The translations under genes and the position numbers were made by a program. Positions 1 through 13,943 of a stretch of DNA of 64,000 bases are shown here, in pieces; position 1 is the first letter of the stretch; each line of letters opens with the position of its first letter. The notes under the pieces were generated by a model, which saw only the letters and a list, made by a program, of their open reading frames with translations, had not been told where the DNA came from and searched no databases. Origin of the DNA: Coffea arabica (taxonomy: Eukaryota > Streptophyta > Magnoliopsida > Gentianales > Rubiaceae); NCBI RefSeq assembly GCF_036785885.1, contig NC_092323.1:10548501-10612500 (forward strand), read 5' to 3'.

Positions 1-1149
1 AACACATTTGGTTGACAATAAAAGAAAATTATGGGTTAAAGGGCATGTGGGTAATTAGTCCTCTTTTATTATAAATTTTTGGTCTAACAAAGTTTTTTTT
101 TTTTTCAAAATTTTCAAAAAATTAGTTGTCTGCACATGACACTACGTGCGGGTTTCGGTAGTAATTGGTAAAATTAGTTAATGGGACTAAATATGTTTAG
201 GAATTGAAACATTTAAAATTGTATTTGTTTCCATCCAGACATTTTGGACATTAGGAACTAGAACTACTCATGTCCTAAATATTGAATCGTAACCACCATG
301 AATTGCTTATAGAAGTTTTTATAAATCACTCACCAACATAGTACTCATATCAATTGCGAGATTCGAATAACACCATACTCACTTCGACTGCCAGATTTGA
401 ATACATAATTTTTTGTGAAAAAAGTGATCTGTCCTTATCAATTGAGCCAATTTGTAATAGTAAATTATTTCCTACTCTGATTTTAGAGGAGTCGATCGCA
501 AGTTTCACAGACGCAATTCTGGACTGGCGCCAGCCGTCAATAATTGAAACCATTAGTGACTTCCACACACAGCTGCTGTATCCGTTAGACATCCACTTTG
601 ACTATGATTTAAAGTCAATAGCTGAATAAATCAGTTAAGCAAGTCAGCAGGGCTTTGATTGGGCGACTCTCCTTGACTATTTCCGCGTATTTGGGCAATT
701 TCAGTAGAAAATTTGTGCAGAATATAAATTATCTATAGCAACTTGCACTTATTGTGGCAGGACTCAGTCAAATCTTCGTCACTTCATGGTATATGACCTT
801 ACAAAATTCGTGAGAAACCATATGAAAATGTTTGAAATACAATAAAGAAACATGCATTCTTTACCAGCAAAAAGAAAAAAAAAAAAAAAACACGCACACA
901 CAAATTAACGTACATCTTGGGTATTTTCAATTTTGATTACACATGCAAGATGTGGGATTGGAGAATCCAAATATAGGAATTCCTAAATTGTCAAAAAATT
1001 CAGCAAACAAACTTCAGGTTGCTTATTGCATAAATTTTTACTGACTGCTCAGTAAATTTCTGCATAGACAACATACACTTAAACAACTAGTTCACTGAAG
1101 GGCGGCTGAAAAGGTGAAAAAAAAGGTTTGCCTCACATTAGATAAAAAA

Positions 1150-1277
1150 CCCCATTTGGATTATTATTTTATGAAGTTTTTATAAAAAAAAATTTACTAG
1201 TATATCAATTTGATATATGTAAAATAAAAATGTGATTGCGAAATATATTCACGAAAAATATAAAAAAATTTCTTGAA
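1150..1277 (+). mobile_element. MITE fragment, family with the TTTGATATATGT core
   Basis: Starts ccatttggattattatttt, passes through a tttgatatatgtaaaataa core and ends in a cacgaaaaatataaaaaaat segment. The same order of blocks occurs at about 24610-24737 and 61475-61600 in the same orientation. No open frame or clear end repeats were seen, so the family is defined only by these copies. Confidence 0.6.
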
Positions 1278-4200
1278 CCGAAATGGCAATACGAGAATGG
1301 TAGTAGGCTAAATTTGACATATGGTAGTAGGTAAGTTTGCTTTGAGTCCACCACTCCATCTCAATTATAGTATGCTTGGGATGGATACATATGGTAGTCG
1401 GTAAGATTGTGCCAATACACAATATTGACATTTCAGGGACAAAAATTGGCTTAAGCCAAGATGAGGAAACCACCGTCCAGTAGTGGAGTCGTGTATGGTT
1501 GGTTGAGCCTTTGCTCACTTTTTGTAAACCTCACATCCTCAGTGAAATATCATTATGGTTCCAGAAAAGAAAAAGAAAAAAGGTACAAAGTTGGAGAATT
1601 TGTGTAGTGGTTAAATTTGTATTGTTGACAATTTTCTGTGTCTAACGAGTCAACTAGTTCAAACCACACAAGATACCAAAGTAAATTAAAAAAAAAAAAA
1701 AAAAAAGGATTGACTTTGACATTGGGTTGTTGAACTGGGATTGTTCGTGTCCCCTTACCAAGTTAGAGTCGTTCCAAAACCTTGGTCTTGCTCCTTGTGA
1801 TTATGACTCAGCTAAATTCCATGTATAAGTATTTATATATACTAACAAATACTGATAGGATTAGAGTCATAATATTGCTTTATGTACTAAACAAAAGTTT
1901 AGTGTGACTGCCGTTACATAGCTCAAATTCACTGATTTAGGTATAAAATAATTAAGGCAACTTATTATCAGGTTGTCCAATTGGATTGAAGGGAAAAAAA
2001 AAATCTAAACATTACCTTTCACTTTCTTGCACAACCTCCTCCACCATGATATACCAGGCCAGCAGCGTTAACCCGTCTCCGTTGTCTCTAATCCCATATT
2101 CCCTCTTTTGTCAGATTCGGATTAATTAGATTTGAGTTGTTAAAAACACCATAGAATCGTTGAGAGCCCTGTTTGATTTGACCTTGTGAAAATGATTCTG
2201 TTAGGCTTTCTTTGGATTGAGTGATTTGACGAAAGATTTGAATTTCTCTTAAATCCCTCTAATTGTTTAGATTACTTAAAAGGTATTTGAATTTATAAAT
2301 CACTAATTGTTCTAGTATTTAAAATATATCTTTCTATATATAATGCATGAGTAATAGGTTTGGTGTTAAAAAAATTTGTCATCATTTGTTATTTCAATTT
2401 TGTTAATTATATGATAGAATAATAAACAACCACCTCATGCTCCACACTCCCCATGTTTATATAACTGCTACTGCAATATCACTCTCATGTTTACACAATT
2501 GCTGCTATTATATTTATCCCAAGTCTTCCTACCAACTTTAATAATAAAAATCAGAAAATCCCATAATTAACTCCTTTGCTACAACTAATTTATTATTGTT
2601 TAGTTTTTTCATGATTTATTTTTTCCTAAAATATGCACACACATAGATTGTGCCTCACCCACTCGTTTTGATAATAGGTGAATTACAAATTTAAATACCC
2701 CTTAAGCAATCCAAACTATTAAAGCGATTTGGATGAATTTCAAATCATTCATCAAATTCCGTGATCAAATGAAGCTCAAGTTCTGCACATTTTTTTTTTC
2801 ATAAAACACACTTTTGCATGTGATACATTCTTTCCTCATTTTTCGCAAAAATATTCTACAAAGCTACAAAAACACGTCAAATGTGTCCACCACTATCGAC
2901 TGATGTGGCCTTTTATTTTGTTTGATTATGGTACATATAGAACTTTTGTACGTGTACAATTTCATTTTGTACATTACTTCTTGTCTTATCGGTGGAAGCA
3001 AATTGAGGGAGACGCAGTGAACCACCTTTTTCCATGCTGTAGAAATCTGAATTGATTAGTGCAAGAACCCTCAATCATGAAGCAAATGGTGTGAATTTAG
3101 TGTGTTTATTTCAATATTTTGTCCCAATATGACAAGGAAAGTTGCACGCCAAATTCATTATATCCATTGCCGTAATTTCCAAAGATTGAGGGCGCCATCT
3201 CAACACAGTAAAACATGTCCCCTTAAACTTTTCATCTTTTTTTTTTTTTGAGAATGAATAAGAAAAGATGTCCGTTGTCCTATTAACTTTGATCGACAGT
3301 CATCTGAAGCAATTACTAGTCCAATTTAAGCTAAAAAAGTAGTAGGTGTCTTCTTTATGTACTATGAATGAAAACTTCCGGAACCCTAGTACAGGCTATA
3401 ACACATCAAGATGGCCAACAACCGCAAACCAATGCATGATTACAAGAAAAGTTTTACCGTCTTCAGAAAGAGCCTCAATTCCCTGCATGATGCCGAATTT
3501 TCACGTGTTTTATCAACTCCTCTGCATCCAGACACAAACCTCAATCTCATTTTGTATTTTTCTCCTGAATGATACAAAGGCATATATCTTTTCAACATGA
3601 TAGCTCTTGCATGGTACTTGTGAATTCGAAAGTCTCTTCAAGAATTATCTTTTGCAATGACTTGGCAGATTTTTTTTCGGACACAAAGAAAGGAGTAGTA
3701 CTAACAATGCCCCTTGTTCACATTATGCAGTTACAGGTCTGACTTTGCATGCATGCAACAAGCCCATTATTGATTAATGCTTGTCGTTTATTTTGAGCAT
3801 TTTTCACGTCAACTTTGCAAAAGCAGCTGAACGACGTAAAGGGCAGCAACACTAGTATTTCCTTTGATGGTAGGGGAAGGGATGGTGCCACTGCCAACCA
3901 CGGGCACTGCAACATTGATTTCTTCTGCTGAATGTGCACCAAAATCTTGATTTCACATTTGAATTGTAGAAATATGTTAAGTCAATTGAGTATGGCAGCT
4001 TTGCCAACCTTTCTTTAATGAGTTGTCCTCGACTACTTTTTGTGTTTGCAATAAGAATCAACATAATGAAATGACAGATTTTGTGAGTGACGTTAAACCA
4101 TTATTTAAACCATCAACTGGAGTTGTTGCTTCATGAAGCTGCAAAGGAGTTTATTACCATCACCAAAAAAAAAAAGAAAAAGAGGAGTTCTTTAATACTT

Positions 4201-5434
4201 TTTCCTTATAGAAATTGATAGATGAGCATCAAGTTGGACTTCTTCTTTTTTTTTTTTTGGGGAGGGGAGGTGGTTCTTTTTCCATTTCATTTTGGCTTAG
4301 AACGTGAATGCGAGGCTTATAAACAAACAATTACATTAGGGGTTATTGTTGCATCTAAGGAGATTGGCTCCCAAATCATTGAGAGTCCAGTAATCTCTAC
4401 TAAGTTTTGTTGGCTAAAATTATCTGAATGATTGTGGTCTCGTTCCAAATTATGTCAGCACATACGCATCTCCGGTTCATATAATGAATGATTAGTATCC
4501 AATCGCAAACTCTTTTGAAAGTACAAGATAAATAGTTTGAGATAGATAGATAAAGAATTCTTGAGGCCCTAATTAATGTGGGATTAATTGTCGCATGTAC
4601 ATACAAGCTTTTGGTCGTGTGATGCTAACTACTAAGAGGTACCGCCAAGAACTATGCGGATTGCAGATCTGGTATTTCAAATGCATATTTAACGTACCTG
4701 TCATTAGGAGAGAGATGTAAATCAAATCGTATTGGATAATTTCAAACGATTCGTTAATGAAATTTACTTTTTATCAAAAAAAAAAACAAAAAAGAGGTAT
4801 GCGTACCAATTCAATTTGGCCAGCATGGAAACAGGTTAAGAATTATCCTGAAATTTGTCAATTAAGTCGGAAGACATTAGCAAACAAAAGCAACATTGGA
4901 GGTGCAAGGCAATTATGCGTACATCAATTGATTGACTCTAATTTCCATTCTTGTGATCATCGAAATCAACGCGTAGAACATCAATGTTGCATTCTATTGT
5001 TGTCCAAATTAATGATCCGCCACTGTAATGCTTGATTGGAACACATGAAGAAATTTAAGTATGAACTCTCTTCCATTACAACTATGACAGGACTCGGTCA
5101 AGAACAAAACAAAAACTTGGCAACAGTTAGAGCCTTACAGTATGAAGGATCTTTAATTTTTCTTTTAAAGTCTATGACATGATGGTGGTTGAGTATGAGT
5201 ACAATATGGTTGGCTATCCTTGTAGTTTTTCCGACTTAATCCGTATATCTAGCATACTAAAACAAAAAAATATTAGGAAAATTTCTGAGAAGACCTCTGC
5301 TAGTAATTCTTTCAAGACCACCGACTTAATTATACTTGTTATAATATGTATTAACAGAACGTTTTATTTTCTGTAAGGTTTCATACTATAATGTCCTACC
5401 TTGTACTACAGTACAAAAAGTTAAACGTAAAAGT

Positions 5435-5705
5435 TTGGGTGCGTTCAATAAAATTGAAGTTTGAAATTTAAAATTCGAATCCATTAAGTTATTGAATTGT
5501 TAAGTATTAAATTTAATACATTTGAATATATATTACATTCAGTGATAAGTGAATAGTTTATCACTTAATTTTGTGACCAAGTTTTGCCTGAAAAATTCAG
5601 TGCCGCTTAATTAATTCAGATGTTCAATTTTTGATTATCAAATGCGTTTGAATATGTTAAGATCTGAATCCGTTAAATTTAACTGTTGAATTGAGTTATC
5701 AAACT
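5435..5705. repeat. Possible small foldback element
   Basis: The segment is AT-rich, begins gtgcgttcaataaaattgaa and ends gagttatcaaactgtgtc, with internal ttcag and cttaatt blocks in both orientations. A segment at about 45070-45500 begins gtgtgtttgataat and shares several short blocks (gaaaaatt, cttaattt, ttatcaaac). They may be distant copies of one MITE family, but similarity by eye is patchy. Confidence 0.35.
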
Positions 5706-6401
5706 GTGTCTCAATGAGCTTTGACGCAATATTGGTGTTCAAAGTAGGTAGACACCGAAAAAGCTAATTTTGGAATCTAATAGAGCATATTTGGCAAGGA
5801 TCTCCATTCTCCTCTAGTCTGGCCAAGCGATTAGACCATTTTCTTCAACGAATTGCAATGCATTTTTTGTTGACCAATTACTCCAACATATATGGGCCAC
5901 TAGTTTGCCCTAAAATTAAACCGAATGTTATTTGGTTGATATTGGAGTAAATATTAGCAATAATTGATCGAGAGGTATTGATGGCATCAGATGAGGTGGT
6001 TCTAAACTTTGGCATGATAATACATCATTTGAGTATCAAGGGAAGAGGAAGAAGTATGGGATTCCTGAAACTATGGTGACAAAGAAAACAAACTATCGAA
6101 TTAGCCATAGTAATTGCAGACAGGAATGGGAATGGGTTTAATTGGTAAAGAAGAGCAAGACCCAGAACGGCAGAGAACAAAACACTGCAAATCAATGGCA
6201 GAGAACAATCAAATAGCCATCCAAACAGCAGTATTAATTTTACAAATCATCAACTACAATAAAAGCGCAAACAATAGAAAAAACTTCGACCAGCAAATCT
6301 TCAGGTCTTCTGCCAAATCATATGCCCAGAATATGTGCTTACAAACCCACTCCAACTGCGCATGTACCAGCAAAGTGTGACCGACCGTAGAGACCACAGC
6401 T

Positions 6402-6421
6402 TATATATATATATATATATA
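6402..6421. repeat. TA microsatellite
   Basis: Ten alternating TA units in noncoding DNA. Confidence 0.95.
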
Positions 6422-9382
6422 CATCTTTTCGACGCTCAGATGATTACATTTTTGTAGTCCGATAACATAAACATGCATGTTAATAAAGCACGGCATTACC
6501 GCTTGTGCTGACTGAAATTTTGAACTACAAATTCCATTTCTTTTTGGAAATCAAAGAGCAATCAAAATTGGAGCAATTTTATCCATCCCATTTCTTGGTT
6601 ACTACGTTTACAGACAACCAGGCCTATGTGCTCACTTTTCTAGTGGTGGGATTGATAAATCTTCCTAATCGGACGACTAAATTAGAAACAAGAAGGCACG
6701 CACTGACGCACCACCTTTCCAACCAAACCAAAATTTGACCAATTGCTTGTCATAATGGGATGCGAAAAAGAGATGCAAGCCACTCCAGTTTCTCTACTCT
6801 ATTCCATTGACACCAAAGGCAAAAAAGAGACAAAAGGGCCTGATTATCAAATAACGTTTCGAAAGCAGGGCATTATAGTCAAACAAAAGAACAAACAAGC
6901 CATCTTCAATCCAATTGTCAACAAAGCTGTGGTTGACCAACACTGACGGTCAGCTCCAAATTTACCAAAATATTCACACACTGAAGGTGGGGCATAGGGG
7001 ACCGTGAATCACACCCTTTTTTTTCGGCTTGGTGGGGATACAGATACAGCCTTCATTAGCTTTGCCTTTTCACCTTCCCAACATGAACCCGGTAAGAAAA
7101 GTTGCGATCACGATTAATTTGTATGTCAAGCAATCAATTGGTGTTCTTTAATTCAAGCACGTAATGAGGTTTATTAAAAAAAAAGCCACCCGGACCCGGG
7201 TGAGATGAAACCGATAAGCTGGAGTCGACTGGGCCAAATACATTAATGCTAGGTTTCGGTTGCTTGCCTAAACAAATGTCTATTCCAATCGTGTCAGGAG
7301 ATACCGAAGAGCTTCTGATGAGCACATAATAATTTCTCTTATGAGTAGCCATAAATTTTCGATAGATGCTGGAACGTTTATTAGTTTAGGAATGAAAAAG
7401 ACAGATGACAGATTTAATTAATTGATGAAGCCAAAAAAGTTGGTTGAGCTACACTAGCCATATCCGTCTTGCCACACGCTTACTTTTCTTGCCAAGCACA
7501 AGCTTCCCAGTTAAACGAATGCACAGGATTGATAAACATTTGAAACATGGCATGTGAATACTTCTTCAAAAAAACGATAGAATGCGAAGACAACACATGT
7601 GTATTAGACTGTTATTACTTGTAGAAGTCTAATAATTAGCTGTGCGCTGTATTTTTGGAAGAAACATGTATCCACTTTTATTGATGGAGGGCCGGAGATT
7701 TGATCCATCCATTTGCCAAAAAAAAAGTTTGGTGCGTTTTCTTTTCTCTTTTTTTTTTTTTTTTTTTTAAATTTTTTGGTTTGTATTGAAGGTTATACGC
7801 GCGGAGGAGAAAAGAAGAGGAGGGAGGACAGATTAAAAATCCAATTCTCAGTTTTAAAATGAAAAACAAAGATCAAAGACCCAAAAACTAAACTTAATTT
7901 AACAAATAAAATGCACGATGCTCTTAGCAGTTCTCACTTTCATGATAATATCTTTGAGATGGTTAAAACAAACATACAAATGATATTTTCCGTTCAGTTA
8001 TTCAAGATATGTATACGAATTTTTGTTTATCAAACCCGTGACTCGTGATTTGTAGCAAATGCTTGGCAAAAAGAAAAGAAAATCAGCTCTCTTCGACTTC
8101 GTTCATTTTTCTTCATTCATATGATGTAACATCACCCCCCTTCGTGCAGGAAATCAAGCAAGAGACATGGTCCTTGGTTTTGACTTTTTCCCAAGGCTGT
8201 ATGGGTAGCAAAAAAATTGTCCACCAACCAATCCTTGATTTATGAGCCTTGATTATATATCTTCTCTTTCAGTAATAATAGCACATGCTTAGCTTTATAA
8301 TGCATCTTGTCAAGGTTATTTATGTATCTTGCAATTGAGAGACGCCCTTCTCCTTCGGTACATGTTAGCAGAATCCCGTCAAAGTTCTAATTAACAGAGA
8401 TTTACAGGAATTAGTTACAATGAATGAGTGGTAATTAAGTAGTAAAACTCTAGTTAAATAAATAGATGTGTTGTAGTTTAAGCATAAATCTAATCAATCA
8501 AGAGCTTACAAAACTTTTTGTACTATGAATAAAAAATGTTTTTTGCACGTTCTCACTAACACCTTTTCAAATCAAATTTATTTTTGTCGGGGAAACAACA
8601 CCTGACCTGAACCATGCCATTCTTTAATAAACTGCGTTGCTCACTTGCGTGTTGCTTGAGCACTATTATAGTATTATCAACAATAACGTAGTACTTTTTG
8701 TGACGTGATGCATGTGAGATAGAAAGGTAATTGGAAAGATAAAAAGGTGTGTTGGAAATTGTAATGATGATGTAAGCAAATAAATTTTGACAAATAATCC
8801 TCAATCCAAACAAATCCCCTGGGCTTTACCTATTCAAGATAGAGGTGCAACTTTTATTTGTATGCATTTGAAAATAGGCAAAACAGCTACCTTGCACTTT
8901 TGGTAAAATATAGCTGCAAATTTCAGAAACGTTCCGCTGTTGTGTAGAAATTCATGGAATTAATTAACAAGTTAAGTCAAATCAATCTCAAATCTTAATC
9001 ACATAATTGTTTGATATCTGAAAAACTTTACTGTTCAAGAAGAAGAAAAAAAATTCGTATAGGCAAAGATTCAAATTAATTTGTATTACTCAGTCAATAA
9101 TTTGTCTATTCTTTTCTGGCTGGCTTTACTCCATAAAACCTAAAGGGCTTTGAAAGTCTACTTGTTTTGGTCTTGTGACACTCTGTGTGGTTAGTACTGA
9201 AACAAATCTTTAATAGTTAGGTCACAATTGACTAATGCACACAAAGTTTATTTTTTCTTTTGAAGGAACTAATACACAATAAAGTTTGAAATGTAAGGAA
9301 GTCAAGAGAGTCGAGCACATATATATACACTATATACTATTGACCTTTTCCTCGAGACTAGGTAAAGAAACTATGATATGAC

Positions 9383-9795
9383 CCCGGAAAGCGCAACGGA
9401 TCTTCTGTTTCACACCTTGTGTCACTCTCTGCCCCATTTTTTATTATATTATTATTTCTCCTTTATAAACATCATGTTTTAATTCTTTTTTGTTTCCTTA
9501 AGATCCAATAACTATTAATTAAGTAAAAAATAAATACAACAACTTCAAAAAAGTAATATATAATAGAAAATTAAAAAATACAGCAGAAAATTCATAAAAA
9601 ATCTCATTTTTTATGCATTTTGATTTTTTTGAGTTTGTTAAATTTTGTGTATTACTCAATTAATAGTTATTGGATCTTAAACAAATAAAAAAGAATTAAA
9701 ACATGATGTTTATGAAGGAGAAATAGCAATTTAATAAAAAGTGGAACAGAAAGTGGCACAGGGTGTGGGACAGAAGATCCGTTGCGCCCAGAAAG
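9383..9795. mobile_element. Mutator-like MITE with long inverted repeats and 9-bp target duplication
   Basis: The element spans 9392-9786 (395 bp). It starts CGCAACGGATCTTCTGT and ends with the reverse complement GATCCGTTGCG. The arms (about 9392-9530 and 9648-9786) are inverted copies of about 140 bp with few differences, and the middle is AT-rich without a coding frame. It is flanked by cccggaaag (9383-9391) and cccagaaag (9787-9795), a 9-bp duplication with one mismatch. Long end repeats plus a 9-bp duplication are the hallmark of Mutator-like elements. Mobilisation would need a transposase from elsewhere. Confidence 0.85.
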
Positions 9796-12700
9796 TATAT
9801 ATGAATCTAAAACATAAATGTACAATGTCGCAAATGTAATCGGCCATTGAGATCCAGGGAAATAAAAAATACATTTCATGACAATCTAATATCATCAAGC
9901 CCGTGAAATTAATGTTGATCATGCCAACACGCTTTCATCTGTGAAGAATTATACTTCACAAGATAACTAACTATAAGCCGGCTTTTGAGGTTAATTCTGG
10001 GATTAGGTTTATAAAACAACAAAAGTCTGATTCAGGCTGTTGAAAAAAGATAACTAACTATAATCGCTTCATAAATTTTTACATTTGCCTTGACTGATTT
10101 GGTGCCAAACACGCATTATGATTGAATTAATTATGGAAAGCATTTGAAACAGCTGTAAGCACTCCCTTTAGCACCCTCAGTGCATTGCCTCTTTCCTCAT
10201 CACTCTCCTCTGTTCTATTACTATCAACTTTCTTCTTTGCTTAACCCAGAAAAAAGAAAGAAAAGATCTCTCTAAGCCAACTTTTTCACAGCATGCTAGT
10301 ACATTTTTTTGGTGGTTTCCCGACAATCTTTGTACTAAAGATAATCAAAGACTTAGCAAGATTCACTGGAGATGGAAAGAGGAACCCTTTTAGCCTTAAC
10401 CAATCCTTTGTATTTCGAGAAGGAAACTAGACAATGCTGGAGTGACCATGGGGGTTAAAAAAGAGCACAATATCACATCAAACCATAACTTATCACCATA
10501 AATCAAGAAATCGAAACGACGTGTGGACCTTTTTAATTAAACTTTGCCCCCAAAAGCAACAAAAAAATTTTTTTATTTTTTTTTTGAACAAGGTAATATC
10601 GCCAAAAGCAACAATGTTCTAGGTTCATCAGGATTGCAGGTATAGGAACTTTTTTAACCATCTGTCTCATTCGCTTGGTTGAAGTAGAAAAGAGTTTCAT
10701 AGGAATGAACAAGCAATTAATTTATTTCTTCTGACGGTACGTTTGCATGGGTTTATATAACAGATGGTAGGTAGCTTCATCAGATGGTGAAGATGATTCC
10801 CCCTATTTGGTCACTTCAGAAAACGACCTCGTGACCCAGCTTTTCGCTGTCTCCTTCCTTTTCTTAAATCGAAAAACATGAAACTCGTGTGTCTGTAATA
10901 TCTCTAAACAATTTTGATCAATGTGTACTTAGTTGACAACCACCACGAAACCAACGGATGTAACATGTCAGCTTTACCTTTGATTTTTGTAGATAGATTC
11001 GTACTGACTACTGAATAGATTTCTGTTTATATGTTTTTTTTTGTTTTTTGGATGCTTATGATGATTTGTGGACATGATGTAACTAATCAAACGTAAATTC
11101 GTAGCCATAGGATCCAAAGAAAGTGACCAAAAATTGATTAAGTGAAGTTTTAGTGGCAGTGAGTATGATTAAGGTGGATAAACTGGATATATATTGCAGG
11201 AAGAGAGGAAATGTTCTTCAGTCCTTGTACATAGGGTTCGTTCGGATAGAAATTACAGTACAGGAAAAGGTTGTAGTATTTGGTTGGACATTAACTTGGA
11301 TCATGATAAAACCGCTTTGGATCCGAATCATGTGTAGCTGGTAGAATTCTTGAGATACATGCATGAGATTAAATGGTTAAATATTGCTCTCCCATTTCGA
11401 GTTTCAAGTGACCTGGCTTTGGCTCTGGTTCTTTCCATTGACTTAACAACACTTTTTTTTCTCTTTTTTAATACCCAGAAAGTACTACTACCAATCTTGA
11501 TACATTAATTATTTATCCATCTGAAAATGATGGTAAGGAACTCTTCCAACTCCATGCAATAGATTCAAACCCTTTGTTTAGTTTTCAGAGTATGAACCTT
11601 CCTCCTAATTTGCAAATCCAACGTCTTTGTTTTTATATCCCTTTAGGAGTGAGAGATCAGCTGAAGATGGAGACGAGCCTTGATTTGACGTAAGAAGAAA
11701 CTAATACTGGTTAGCAGCTGAAATTAAAATAGCTTTTAAGTCATAATTTTATGATTAAATTTACTTGCATCATCTTTACCTTGACCTTGTATTAGACAAC
11801 ATGATCTTCACTCTCATGCCGAGCAACATATTTGCCCAATCACTCACTTGTATGCCTACGTCTTTACTTGATAGATTTTAATTTTTTTTTTTTGTCCTTT
11901 TTAAAGAAAAGTTACTATAATAATACAAAAAATAAAAAAGATTTTGTAATATTTATTGTCCGCATAGGTTGGGTGTAGGAATTAATCTAACATTGGAAGA
12001 AAGGCAAGGAAAAAGTGGTCCTTGCGGAGCACCGGTGCCGCCGGGAAACCTAAAAGGGTAACGATTAATGGCCGCAGGCGACTTGCTAGATTCAATGCTT
12101 CTTTTCTGAGTTTTAATGGTTTCTCACTTTAGCAGGAAGTTTTGAAGATCAATTAAGGCCCCTCTTTCCTTCGAGATGGGGTAATATAGAACTAGAAGGC
12201 TATCTCGTCCTAACTACGGTCGTTCTTATTGTTTCCTAAGTTCAAATTTAACATTTTCTTGACTTGTTCTCTTGATAATTGCACAAATAAAGAGTAAACA
12301 ACAAATATACTTAAAATAAAAGGGAAATCGTTCAAAACATACCTCATATTTCAAAAATAAATTTTTTTATCCTTCATTTTTAAAATATTAATTTTACGTC
12401 CCTTATAAATTTAAGCTAACAATATTTTTTTTTCCTAATCTAAGTTTCTGATAACTTTTCAATTTGAAATCATAATGTAACCTGTATGCAGTCATTTTTC
12501 ATGTATAAAAAAGATCAAATCCCACAATTTTAGAAGTAAAAATGAATATGAATTAGATCAGATCCCACTTTTTTATGAGAAAAATGAATATGATTCAAAT
12601 CAAATCAAATCATACTTTTAGGGGTAAAAATGATTATGGGTCAGGTTATTTGTTTAACTACAAATGAAATTTAACCTTTTTGCTTCAAAAAAAAAAAAGA

Positions 12701-13943
12701 TCATGTGTGGATTACATGATGGATTCATGATAAAAATGATTTAAAAAAATCTAGATTTGAATTAAATTTTACCGATTTAATTTTATAACGAACGTCAAGT
12801 TATTATTTTAAAAGTGAAGAACGAAAAAATTCAGTTGTCAAAACATGATAAACGTTTTGAACAATTTTCCTAAAATATATATAAAGAGTAAATTCAATAA
12901 TATCTCTCTCCCTCTAGGCAAAGAAGATCCATACAAATACAATCCCTAAGAACGGTGTCACTTTGTCGTAGACGCCAAAAAAGGACACTGAAAGTCGGCC
13001 CAAATTGTCTGTGTTTTTGTTCTTTCTTTTTTTATGCATTAAGAGTCTAGAAGAAGAAGCAATCGATTGGAATCCAACAGAAATACTCGGAGACGACAAA
13101 CATTTTCGATAGCTAGAATTCTACACGGAAAAAACAAAGGGAGAAGGAAAAGAAGAGAAGAGAAAGAGGGAGATAATAATGGATGAGTTGGTGTAGCTAT
13201 TTTGTCACATTTGCCAGAGGTACAGAAGTTAAAAGAGTTCCCAATTTTTTGGGTAAATGAACAAACCCCATAAACCCGGTAAAAGTTACCTCAACACGGA
13301 GTTAGATAGCTTTAATTAAGACAACAAACATGTTTAGTCAAGTCGTGCTAGCAAATGGAATATGACGTTGACTGGGGTTAGCATTTCTTTGAATAGGCCA
13401 CTGGCACACAATAAATTCTCTTCTCTGTCTTTAAAGACAAGTTTAAAGTAAGTGCTATTACTCTGTAGACTTTTGATTTTATTTTAATGCATTTTTATTT
13501 AACCAAAAAAAAAAAGAGACAAGTTTAAAGTGTTAGCTGAGTTATTTTATCAGTTTCCCCTTTCCTGTTTTACACACAAAAAGGAAAAAAAAAAATCAAT
13601 CTATTGGTATCCGCCGGAATTGTTATTTTTTAGAATTTTTATAAAAATATAATATTATAATAATTTGATATATATATATATATATAATAAATTAAATTAA
13701 AAATATGATTATGACAAACGTAAATATATATATTTTTTCAAAAATAGCAATCCAAACATGGTCGTTACAGTTTAGAGCCTAATGTCTCCAATCAACTTTT
13801 ATGTGCCACTCAAAATTTGGAGAATTAATCCCACTTTTCTCGAAAGATAGTGTAGTAAAAGTGGATCATATTACGTATATGTGTTTAGTAATTTCAGTCT
13901 TCAAACATTGCCAAAACCGATATTTTTTTAAAAAAAAAGACAC
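9796..13943. other. AT-rich intergenic DNA with one weak small-gene candidate
   Basis: No protein family is recognisable. A 100-bp island of higher GC at about 12000-12100 stands out, preceded by plausible splice signals near 11.65 and 11.97 kb (see findings). Purine-rich sequence at 13140-13170 and poly-A tracts are the other visible features. The rest is featureless AT-rich DNA. Confidence 0.5.
13615..13760. mobile_element. Foldback MITE related to the TTTGGATTGCTATTTTT family
   Basis: The left side (ggaattgttattttttag) is an imperfect reverse complement of the right side (ttcaaaaatagcaatccaaa), around a TA-rich centre with a tttgatatatata core. It shares its ends and core with the copies at 1150, 23920, 24610 and 61475. 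Confidence 0.55.

Larger units (their letters stand above)
1..9382. other. AT-rich intergenic DNA, no convincing gene
   Basis: Only short open frames occur, with no recognisable domain and no coding-like composition. An open frame at 354-629 (+), overlapped by one on the other strand, has no similarity I recognise. Three degenerate copies of a short motif (atggtagtaggtaagtttg type) occur at 1298-1412. Poly-A and poly-T tracts are common. Recognisable repeats are listed separately. Confidence 0.6.

Noticed and set aside
354-629. Open frame of 91 codons (+) with an overlapping frame on the other strand
   Set aside because: No domain, no conserved motif and no splice context; ordinary length for chance in this composition.
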